A stretch of 5,413 bases of DNA, taken from NCBI GenBank assembly GCA_016550425.1, contig JABXGS010000245.1, forward strand, positions 1 to 5,413, written 5' to 3'. Source of the DNA: an archaeon. Its GTDB lineage: Archaea; Asgardarchaeota; Hermodarchaeia; Hermodarchaeales; Hermodarchaeaceae. The notes beneath the pieces were generated by a model, which had not been told where the DNA came from, ran no database searches, and saw only the letters and a list, made by a program, of their open reading frames with translations. Made by a program: the position numbers and the translations under genes. Shown here in pieces: positions 1 through 5,413 of this stretch (position 1 is the first letter of the stretch; each line of letters starts with the position of its first letter).

Positions 1-47
1 GATAGCTCCTCGCAAATCAAGAGAAAAACAAGGAGAGAGACCCTAAC

Positions 48-56
48 CATAAATAG
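48..56 (+). promoter_or_regulatory. Candidate archaeal TATA box, CATAAATAG
   Basis: This AT-rich element lies about 25 bases before TATATGG (75-81), which would put transcription start near 76-80 and give a leader of about 20 bases holding the ribosome-binding site. The BRE just upstream is not convincing. TATAT at 75-79 is an alternative box, but it would give a leaderless transcript and waste the ribosome-binding site. Positions 1-90 show nothing else except a purine-rich tract at about 12-40. Confidence 0.3.
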
Positions 57-90
57 AGGAAAACCCCACAATTCTATATGGAAAATGCAG

Positions 91-95
91 GGTGA
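91..95 (+). promoter_or_regulatory. Ribosome-binding site GGTGA deciding ATG 101
   Basis: GGTGA (GGGTGA with the base before) matches the 16S anti-Shine-Dalgarno and ends 5 bases before ATG 101. The alternative GTG start at 92 lies inside it, which argues against that start. Confidence 0.75.
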
Positions 96-100
96 GTAAT

Positions 101-703
101 ATGGCAACAAAGAAGTCTAATGAAAAAGATTACACCGATGAAGTGGCAAAAGCAGCAAAACGAATCCAAAAGATTGTCAAAGACATGAATAGGGAGCTTT
201 TAGAACAGCGTGAATTAAGCCTAGGCTCCAAGACGCGGATTGAAGAATTAACTCAAGAGTTGCAAACGAAGGACGCAACAATCGAACGCTTAGAACGGAC
301 TATCGCAGAGTTAAAAGAATCTTCTGATCAAACAACCGATCTCATGGTAAAAAATCGTGCGTTGGAATCGGAGCTTAATGGAATTAAGAGTCAATTAGAA
401 AAGATGTCTGATACGTATAAAGAGCTTGTCGCTGAACATGAAGCGTCGATTCCAGTCCAAGAGTTATTAGCTCTTTACATCGCGTTGCTTGAAGACGTCT
501 TTTATGCCCAACCACATGCCAAGACCCTGTTTTTACTTCATGGACGCAAGAAGGAAATGACGCGTGATGAGATTGTAAAAACTGCAGGACATGAAGCCAC
601 AGCCATTAGAAAAGCTTTGGGTGATCTCTCTCGGGCTGATCTAATCGATTATGATGTGGAAACAGGGAAAGCCCAATTGAAAAAGCGCCTTTACCCTTCC
701 TAG
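101..703 (+). CDS. Coiled-coil protein with C-terminal winged-helix domain
   Basis: This gene encodes 200 residues from the ATG at 101. Residues about 14-114 are a charged, Glu/Lys-rich heptad region predicted to form a long coiled coil, so the protein is probably a dimer. After a Ser-Ile-Pro break near 116-118 come a hydrophobic helix (about 118-135) and a compact winged-helix domain (about 138-198): helix AKTLFLLHGRK, then TRDEIVKTAG, a recognition-type helix HEATAIRKALGDLSRADLI, and a DYDVETGKAQLKKRLY wing. There is no signal peptide or membrane segment. The winged helix may bind DNA, as in small archaeal regulators, or serve as a protein-interaction module as in ESCRT-type proteins; the sequence does not decide. 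A GTG lies in frame at 92, but it sits inside the ribosome-binding site GGGTGA, so ATG 101 is preferred. The gene converges on the minus-strand operon and overlaps it by 4 bases. The specific family is not recognised. That it is a real gene is nearly certain. Confidence 0.88.
   Translation: MATKKSNEKDYTDEVAKAAKRIQKIVKDMNRELLEQRELSLGSKTRIEELTQELQTKDATIERLERTIAELKESSDQTTDLMVKNRALESELNGIKSQLEKMSDTYKELVAEHEASIPVQELLALYIALLEDVFYAQPHAKTLFLLHGRKKEMTRDEIVKTAGHEATAIRKALGDLSRADLIDYDVETGKAQLKKRLYPS
700..703. other. Shared palindromic stop CTAG between convergent genes
   Basis: The plus-strand gene stops with TAG at 701-703 and the minus-strand gene with TAG read from 702 to 700. The self-complementary CTAG provides both stops. 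There is no intergenic space for a dedicated terminator, so each transcript must end inside the other gene. Confidence 0.9.
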
Positions 704-1710
704 ACCTTCATATCTGTTAGTAACTGATTGAAGCGCGGTAAATTATGGAGAGTCGATGTAAGGGCGCTGATGTAGCGGCTAAGCTCAGCTTGAATAATTC
801 GTTCTATATCAGACAAAGTTTTACTATCTGCGGCTTTATCAACCAGTTCGCGAGCACTACGATGAATGACGCCGACTACTCGTTTTTCGACATCAGCTGG
901 TCCCCAATCAAATGAACGGAGGTTTCGTTTCGCTTCACTTAGACTTGATTTGGGTGAATTATCTTTCAATGCGTTTTCGAGCTGATCATAAAATTCCCGG
1001 CTTGCTTCGGCAATTTTATTTTGCTCTCGACTCGTTAATTCCGTCCCCAATGTTCCTCGTCGAGATAACTCTTGCAGTAATCCCGCACAGGGGGCCTCAG
1101 CTAGGAAGCGTCGAATAAGCGTGTAAAAGACCTGGCTGGCCGTAGTGGTGACTTCTTTGATTATTTCACGAGGTTCGCTATATCGGAATAATTCACGACA
1201 GGATTCAAACCAAAAATTCGGTAAGAGTAAATGGCTACGACTGGAATATTTGTCTAGCAATTGCTGTAAAGGAGGGAGCTTCTTATCAGGATCGTAAATG
1301 GAGAGTCTCCGTTGGAAGGGTTTCCCTGTCAGTCCTGCCAGATCCTCACTCGCTTCGGCAATCAGTTGCTGTGTAGCTAGTAGTGGTTCCTTGATTTTAG
1401 TTTTTGAAATCTTTTCTTTCCGAGATTTCGAATAAGAGTCTAGAGCTGTTTCAATTCGTTCCAGATGGGTAAGAATGACCTTTATCGTGTCATCAACAAA
1501 AGAAGAGCCTGAGGAAGCGTGGTTATTTTTTGAATCAACGAGTGCTTGTTTTACGGATTTGCGAACGGTTCGAACACCATTGGCTAATTGGTTAATTTGT
1601 TGAGGATCTAAATCCCCTTCGGCTTCAATCGTGATAAGAGCATGGATTAGTGTTGAGTTGACGGTTGTAAGTATGAGGATGCGTTCCAGCAATTCTTCTG
1701 CTGTTATCAA
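700..1710 (-). CDS. Uncharacterised all-helical protein, last gene of the FtsZ-like operon
   Basis: I do not recognise this 336-residue protein. It looks almost wholly alpha-helical and soluble. Residues 1-60 form a helical N-terminal region with a hydrophobic first helix (LLERILILTTV). A Ser/Lys-rich stretch at about 62-107 looks like a flexible linker with one embedded helix. Residues about 108-336 form a helical C-terminal domain with a short Pro-rich turn (DPDKKLPPL, 140-148), an aromatic cluster PNFWFESC (164-171), and a conserved-looking FDWGPADVEKRV segment (267-278). No P-loop, metal site or catalytic motif is visible. The start must be the TTG at 1708-1710: an in-frame TAG lies six codons upstream at 1726-1728, and no Met occurs nearby downstream. 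GGAG lies 10 bases before the TTG. The gene begins 26 bases after the GTPase stop, so it is very likely co-transcribed with it, suggesting a partner or regulator of the filament. Its TAG stop overlaps the stop of the convergent gene. Confidence 0.88.
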   Translation of the reverse strand: MITAEELLERILILTTVNSTLIHALITIEAEGDLDPQQINQLANGVRTVRKSVKQALVDSKNNHASSGSSFVDDTIKVILTHLERIETALDSYSKSRKEKISKTKIKEPLLATQQLIAEASEDLAGLTGKPFQRRLSIYDPDKKLPPLQQLLDKYSSRSHLLLPNFWFESCRELFRYSEPREIIKEVTTTASQVFYTLIRRFLAEAPCAGLLQELSRRGTLGTELTSREQNKIAEASREFYDQLENALKDNSPKSSLSEAKRNLRSFDWGPADVEKRVVGVIHRSARELVDKAADSKTLSDIERIIQAELSRYISALTSTLHNLPRFNQLLTDMKV

Positions 1711-1720
1711 CCTTCTTTCT

Positions 1721-1724
1721 CTCC
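1721..1724 (-). promoter_or_regulatory. Weak ribosome-binding site GGAG before the TTG start
   Basis: GGAG lies 10 bases before the TTG at 1710, in the 26-base gap after the GTPase stop. The spacing is somewhat long and the start codon is weak, which would fit lower expression of the third gene than of the GTPase. Confidence 0.5.
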
Positions 1725-1736
1725 ACTACCGTTGGT

Positions 1737-3086
1737 CTATTTCATTTCGAGATTGAAGAGTTCGGCGACATCGCGAATTGCAGCTCGGAGGACTTCTTCA
1801 CTAACCCCTTTGGACTTTTTGAACCAACCTCGGCGCAAAGGAGAGGGGCCTGAATGTAAATCGACAAGTTCAGTGGCAGAATTGACAAGGTCTTCAATTT
1901 CGGGAATCTGGGGAAGCCCTAAGAGGAGGAGTAAGTCTGAAGGATGAGCTTCGTCTTCATAGGAAACAAAACAGGGAGTAATTGCTGCACCCTTTGCCGT
2001 GTATGGACGGAGAGCCTGTTTGATGTGCGGGTCATATTCAGCCCGGGCGTATTCTTTGGTACCTGAAAATGTGTAGTATGTTGATGAGGCTCCGGGTTCT
2101 GAACCAATTTCTGCGAAGCTGCAATGTTCGACTGCATACTTTACCATTGTTTTTAGCTGGGTGGGAATATTGCCAGCAGATGGGATGAGGCTAACATCAG
2201 TGTATAAGCATGGGACAACGATTGGATCTAATTTCCGGGCATAATCAGCAATATCCGTTGTTGGAAAGACTTCTTTTCCAGGTTCGACTACACCGGGACT
2301 CAGCATATGCTCTACAAATCTTAGAGCAAGTGGGTTTACAAGTTCAACAAAAGCTGACTCTTGGGCCTTAGAAACGTCATTAGCACCATCTACGGTTGAT
2401 GGAACCATCCCTTCGACATCAGTTACCTTTGCAACATCTATTTGCAATTGTTTTTGCAAAAAGTCAGCCACTTCACCCTCTCTCCAAGCTAGGATACGAC
2501 GAAGCATCGCACGATTACTAAGTAAACAAACAAGATCGGCTCCACGGTCCTCTAATTGCCCTCGAAGAAGCTTCGAAAGGGACCACATCGTGTTGAGGGC
2601 TTCCGAGGTCTGATCCTTGAAAGGCAGTACCGTAAAGACATAGACAAAGATGCGGCGTCCCTCTTCTTCTTGAAACCGTTCCTTTAGTATCTCGATTAGT
2701 GCTGGGGCACCACCGCACCCTGTTCCACCACCAGATGAGGTGAAAATGACAAAGCCAGAAACTCCTTCGAAGCCTAATTGAGTCAGCTGACCCATTATGA
2801 CCTCTTTGAAGTCATGAACATAAGTATAGCCATCTGTAAAGTTACCCCCACAGCCAATATCTGAAGCGCCATAGAGGAGGGTATTCTCTTTGGGAATATC
2901 ATATTTCTGGCGAAGCTTTGTGATGTCTGAGCGATCGGTGTTCATACACAGGTACCCACGGATTCGTGGAGGTAGCATGCGTTCACGAGCTTGTTTGAGG
3001 TAAGCACCGACGAGGTTGCTTCCACATTCTCCAATTCCGATGGCAAATACTTCCGCAACACGCGGTCCTTCATCTGATGCTTCCAT
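1737..3086 (-). CDS. Divergent FtsZ/tubulin-superfamily GTPase
   Basis: This 449-residue protein has the FtsZ/tubulin fold signatures in order. These are the T1 loop GIGECGSN (17-24), T3 with NTD (49-51) and IGCGGNFTDG (77-86), the signature GGGTGCG (119-125), the T5 region TVLPF (152-156), and a T6-like LLSNRAML (188-195). The T7 loop TTDIADY (276-282) keeps both aspartates (D278, D281) that complete the GTPase site of the neighbouring subunit in FtsZ; the usual first Asn is Thr. GTP binding is well supported, and polymerisation-linked hydrolysis is likely but inferred. T6 and T7 lie about 40-45 residues further apart than in FtsZ. The tail (413-449) is basic/aromatic and then helical. The T1 loop resembles tubulin GQCGNQ, while T3 and T7 are closer to FtsZ/CetZ. 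It is clearly not orthodox FtsZ; CetZ-like, FtsZl-like or a new branch are all possible. An in-frame TGA at 3093-3095 fixes the start at ATG 3086. It lies 11 bases after the helical-repeat gene. Confidence 0.93.
   Translation of the reverse strand: MEASDEGPRVAEVFAIGIGECGSNLVGAYLKQARERMLPPRIRGYLCMNTDRSDITKLRQKYDIPKENTLLYGASDIGCGGNFTDGYTYVHDFKEVIMGQLTQLGFEGVSGFVIFTSSGGGTGCGGAPALIEILKERFQEEEGRRIFVYVFTVLPFKDQTSEALNTMWSLSKLLRGQLEDRGADLVCLLSNRAMLRRILAWREGEVADFLQKQLQIDVAKVTDVEGMVPSTVDGANDVSKAQESAFVELVNPLALRFVEHMLSPGVVEPGKEVFPTTDIADYARKLDPIVVPCLYTDVSLIPSAGNIPTQLKTMVKYAVEHCSFAEIGSEPGASSTYYTFSGTKEYARAEYDPHIKQALRPYTAKGAAITPCFVSYEDEAHPSDLLLLLGLPQIPEIEDLVNSATELVDLHSGPSPLRRGWFKKSKGVSEEVLRAAIRDVAELFNLEMK
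1740..1850 (-). other. Basic/aromatic C-terminal tail of the GTPase with terminal helix
   Basis: Residues 413-449 follow the globular domain. A Gly/Pro/Ser linker leads into LRRGWFKKSK (417-426) and then a predicted amphipathic helix (about 428-446) ending in NLEMK. FtsZ tails carry partner-binding peptides in the same place. A membrane or partner contact is inferred from composition only. Confidence 0.5.
2244..2267 (-). other. T7 synergy loop with catalytic aspartates D278 and D281
   Basis: Residues 274-281, FPTTDIAD, align with the FtsZ T7 loop NxDxxD. The first position is Thr instead of Asn, but both acidic residues are kept. In the superfamily this loop reaches into the nucleotide site of the next subunit, so its retention argues for head-to-tail assembly with GTP hydrolysis. 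Confidence 0.72.
2712..2732 (-). other. Tubulin/FtsZ signature motif GGGTGCG (T4 loop)
   Basis: Residues 119-125 of the GTPase. This glycine-rich loop binds the GTP phosphates throughout the superfamily. The sixth position is Cys, where FtsZ usually has Thr and tubulin Ser. It is the single strongest evidence for the family assignment. Confidence 0.93.
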
Positions 3087-3092
3087 GTTGTT

Positions 3093-3097
3093 TCACC
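3093..3097 (-). promoter_or_regulatory. Ribosome-binding site GGTGA directly abutting the upstream stop
   Basis: On the minus strand the stop TAG of the helical-repeat gene runs straight into GGTGA, followed by six bases and the ATG of the GTPase. The TGA within it is in frame with the GTPase and blocks any upstream start. The tight layout implies translational coupling. Confidence 0.82.
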
Positions 3098-5413
3098 CTA
3101 TTTCTTCTTGGCTTTTTCTTTCTGTTCAACCATTGCAGCTCCCAGTTCTCGAGCAGCCCACGTGAGGTAATTTGCGGTATCCTCACGAGAATAGGTCTCT
3201 CGAATTCGTTTTTCAATTTCGTTCAATTGGCGATTTCGTTCAGCTTTAGGCGCTGCGGGATTAAAGTCTGCAAGAAATACGCGAAGCGCCTTGTGCCATT
3301 CATCAAGTTCTTTAATTTTCTCCAGCCATTGTTGTTCTAGGCTTCGAATTGTGGTGAAGATATCTATGGCTTCAGGAAGAGAATTAACAGTTTCTAGTTT
3401 TCCACGTAAATTCTGTAAAGTGTCGATTGGAAAGATAATTTTGCTAAACTCAGTTGGTCGAGATGCATAAACACGTTTAATTGTGGAATAATATTCAGTC
3501 GTATTCTCAAGTAATTGTTCAAATGCGGATTCAGTCTTTTGTTCCATATTTCGAAGGATGTCAAGAACACTATTTTGGGCTTCAACTAAAGCCATACAGA
3601 TTTCCAGTACCGTGTTTACTTGTTCCGCCTCCAAAGCATCAGGAACCCGAGCAAGGAGATCCTTGAGTTTAACAACAATCTCTGCCTGACCATGTCTTTC
3701 AAGTAGATCAGTGACCGAATTGAGATTACGCCAAACCTCATTGGCTTTGGAACGGATGTCTTTCAGTAATTTTGCGTCTGTTAATAATTCCCGAAGTTCG
3801 TCAAAACGATCCGGTAGTTCTTCAATATTGGCTGGCAATTTATCCTGTAATTTCATTGATTGCTTGACATAGGTGTCGGTTTTAATTCCAAGAGTGGCGG
3901 AGACGCTAGTTAATTCAGAGAAGGCTTTGATTTGTTCATTAAGAGTCTGGTTGAAATACCCTACGATGCGCTTCTCAAAGAGTTCGACTATGTGATGAGC
4001 TTTACGAATTGCTTCCTCATAGGTTTCGCTCGCAGGAACGATCTGGGTGAGCTCTTGAATGGCAGCCTGAACTTCTGAGGGGATGGTTAAGCCCATCCCA
4101 AGGAGTTTGGAAACCGCAAGCCGCAGCTTGAGGTCGAGTCGATATTTAAGATTCTCAATGGCATCTTGCGCCTTATAGAGAGCATCTCCTTGTGCTTCCC
4201 GGGCAACTCCTTCAATCTCTTCGAAGCTGGTGCTATTCCTAATTTGTGCAATTGAATTTTCTAAAAATTCTTCCATAGTTTTGAAAGATTCACGATAGGT
4301 TGGCTTGATAACTTGAATTTCAGCTAAGAGGGCGTTGAGTTCACGCTCCCAAGCTTTTCGGAATAAATCGATTCGATTTTCGACATGCTTATGAAGGCGG
4401 GCGTACGCCTCAACTAGTTCGGGGAAACTAATATCTGAACTTCGAACTGGCGCTGGGGCAGCACCCATTGTGGTTTTATCAAGGACGGTGCTTGCCGTTT
4501 CAGAAATCCGTGTAAGTAACGCCTCCTGCGTTCGAATCTCTGCAAGCAGTTTCCCATGTTCTTCAATAATCTGTGCGGCAACATCTGAGTAGACCTTGAC
4601 AAAGGCTTTGAGATCGCCTTTTTGCAACTTCTTGGTTTGAGTTTTGACAAATTTGTCCAGATCATCCGTATTTGCCAAGACTTTGCGTTTTACTGCTCGC
4701 ATTAAATCATCTAAAATCCGCGTGGATTCAGCCCGAATTGCTGTTTCAACATTAGTTTTGTAAGCCTGTAATCGCTCAAAGCTAGCAATGAGAGCTGCTA
4801 AATCCGCTTCTTTAGGAACTTCAGGAGGTGCGGGCGGAAGAAATGTCGCTTCTTGGGAGATATTCGCGCTAGCCAGTATACGGTTTAAGTTATGGCCGAA
4901 TTCTAAAATTTGACTTCTAATTTCACTCGAAGCTTTGAGAACCTGTCCATCATATTGCTGAACCAATCCCAGAAGTGTAGTGAGGTTAGTTTCTCCTTTG
5001 AGTTGTTTCTTCAAGCCTTCTAATGACGTTGAAATCGCCATGGGCACCTTTAGGTTTAGACTCCGAGCACTTTCTAACAGCGATATGGAAGATTCAATAC
5101 TAGCCTGTAGTTTTGCACGTAAGGTATCGACGACCTCTCCTCGCCGGCTAGTGAGGTATTCATGCTCTTTCCGGAGAGTCTTCCGAATCTCGAAAAGCTC
5201 CGGGATTGTGTTTACTCCAACTGATTCACGTTCAGCACTAATTGATACATCGCTGGTGTCAATACCAACAAAACGATCATAGGTTTTAATCAATGCCCGA
5301 TTTTGTTCAAGCATATCATTTGTTTGTTTTTGCAAGGCTTCACGAAGCTGTTTAGACAGTCCTTCTAGATTTGATACAAACCGGGAGAGAACGGGCAACA
5401 CAACTGCATAGCC
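3098..5413 (-). CDS. Long helical-repeat (spectrin-like) protein, 5' end outside window
   Basis: At least 767 residues of almost pure alpha-helix are encoded, first gene in view of the operon. Numbering from the GTG at 5401, about ten units follow one another, each opening with a helix-capping motif: TIPELF (65), NLTTLL (139), DLAALI (200), DLKAFV (263), SFPELV (325), SFEEIE (392), TYEEAI (460), ELPDRF (528), a weak one at 591, and SLPEAI (674). A long helix, a loop and usually a short helix follow each. Two Pro-rich linkers (188-197, 314-318) split the chain into blocks. The C-terminus is a charged helix ending in KEKAKKK. No ATPase or other catalytic motif is seen. The frame stays open to the window edge with codons for GYAVV before the GTG, and no ribosome-binding site precedes that GTG, so the true start is probably further upstream. 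A scaffold or spacer role for the adjacent FtsZ-like protein is inferred. Family not recognised; EzrA-like function is analogy only. Confidence 0.88.
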   Translation of the reverse strand, partial: GYAVVLPVLSRFVSNLEGLSKQLREALQKQTNDMLEQNRALIKTYDRFVGIDTSDVSISAERESVGVNTIPELFEIRKTLRKEHEYLTSRRGEVVDTLRAKLQASIESSISLLESARSLNLKVPMAISTSLEGLKKQLKGETNLTTLLGLVQQYDGQVLKASSEIRSQILEFGHNLNRILASANISQEATFLPPAPPEVPKEADLAALIASFERLQAYKTNVETAIRAESTRILDDLMRAVKRKVLANTDDLDKFVKTQTKKLQKGDLKAFVKVYSDVAAQIIEEHGKLLAEIRTQEALLTRISETASTVLDKTTMGAAPAPVRSSDISFPELVEAYARLHKHVENRIDLFRKAWERELNALLAEIQVIKPTYRESFKTMEEFLENSIAQIRNSTSFEEIEGVAREAQGDALYKAQDAIENLKYRLDLKLRLAVSKLLGMGLTIPSEVQAAIQELTQIVPASETYEEAIRKAHHIVELFEKRIVGYFNQTLNEQIKAFSELTSVSATLGIKTDTYVKQSMKLQDKLPANIEELPDRFDELRELLTDAKLLKDIRSKANEVWRNLNSVTDLLERHGQAEIVVKLKDLLARVPDALEAEQVNTVLEICMALVEAQNSVLDILRNMEQKTESAFEQLLENTTEYYSTIKRVYASRPTEFSKIIFPIDTLQNLRGKLETVNSLPEAIDIFTTIRSLEQQWLEKIKELDEWHKALRVFLADFNPAAPKAERNRQLNEIEKRIRETYSREDTANYLTWAARELGAAMVEQKEKAKKK
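3266..5209 (-). repeat. Protein-level degenerate helical repeats, about 10 units
   Basis: Within the long helical protein, a capping motif of the form S/T/D-h-P/E-E-h-h (h hydrophobic) recurs with anchor residues at I66, L140, L201, L264, F326, F393, Y461, L529, about A592, and L675. The spacings are 74, 61, 63, 62, 67, 68, 68, 63 and 83 residues. Five copies have a full capping box, Ser/Thr-x-x-Glu, typical of a helix N-terminus. The units do not share obvious DNA identity, so they are old and diverged. The copy near 592 is the weakest. The alignment was made by eye. Confidence 0.6.

Noticed and set aside
6..35. Inverted repeat CTCCT...AGGAG upstream of the first gene
   Set aside because: It has only 5 base pairs with a 20-base loop in a purine-rich tract; expected by chance.
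78..95. Five-codon open frame ATG...TGA before the first gene
   Set aside because: Too short, no ribosome-binding site, and no sign of attenuation structure.
92..100. GTG at 92 as start of the coiled-coil/winged-helix gene
   Set aside because: It lies inside the GGGTGA ribosome-binding site that correctly spaces ATG 101; nothing comparable precedes the GTG.
1919..2137. 72-codon minus-strand frame within the GTPase gene
   Set aside because: It is an alternative frame of a well-supported gene, with no ribosome-binding site.
2441..2461. Repeated TTTGCAA words
   Set aside because: Explained by Gln/Leu/Lys codons of the GTPase segment LQKQLQ on the minus strand.
3077..3340. 87-codon plus-strand open frame rich in Phe and Leu, resembling membrane segments
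   Set aside because: It is antisense to the Lys/Glu-rich C-terminus of the helical gene; the apparent hydrophobicity comes from complementing AAG/GAA codons.
4980..5282. 100-codon plus-strand open frame
   Set aside because: Antisense shadow of the long helical-repeat gene; low-complexity Ser/Arg/Phe composition and no homology-like motif.

Overview
The window shows four protein genes and no RNA genes, mobile elements or CRISPR. One short gene reads on the plus strand (coiled coil plus winged helix, 101-703). Three genes are packed head-to-tail on the minus strand and are transcribed from right to left: a long all-helical repeat protein (3098-5413, open at the window edge), a divergent FtsZ/tubulin-superfamily GTPase (1737-3086), and an all-helical protein that I do not recognise (700-1710). 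The two transcription units converge and share the 4-bp palindrome CTAG at 700-703, which supplies a TAG stop to each.

The organism looks archaeal. Two starts are preceded by GGGTGA, matching the archaeal (and bacterial) anti-Shine-Dalgarno. The plus-strand gene has a plausible TATA-type element, and a coiled coil followed by a winged helix is a common archaeal layout. The moderate GC content, the many coiled-coil proteins and a non-canonical tubulin-superfamily member would fit an Asgard archaeon such as a Thorarchaeia-like lineage. This is a weak inference: nothing in the window fixes the phylum, and bacteria also carry divergent FtsZ-like proteins.

The best candidate for an undescribed system is the minus-strand operon. 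The GTPase keeps the nucleotide-binding loops (GxGxxGxN, NTD, GGGTGCG) and the two T7-loop aspartates, so it probably binds GTP and could polymerise and hydrolyse it. It differs from FtsZ by about 40-45 extra residues between the T6 and T7 segments and by a basic/aromatic tail ending in an amphipathic helix. Directly upstream, 11 bases away and probably translationally coupled, lies a protein of at least 767 residues. Reading its translation by eye gives about ten helical units of roughly 61-83 residues, each opening with a helix-capping motif of the form S/T-h-P/E-E-h-h. The residues at the window edge are hydrophobic, so a membrane anchor may lie just outside.

A long spectrin-like helical protein beside an FtsZ-like GTPase recalls, by analogy only, the bacterial FtsZ regulator EzrA. 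The third gene would then be an accessory factor. I infer a filament-plus-scaffold or membrane-remodelling module; function is not shown by the sequence.
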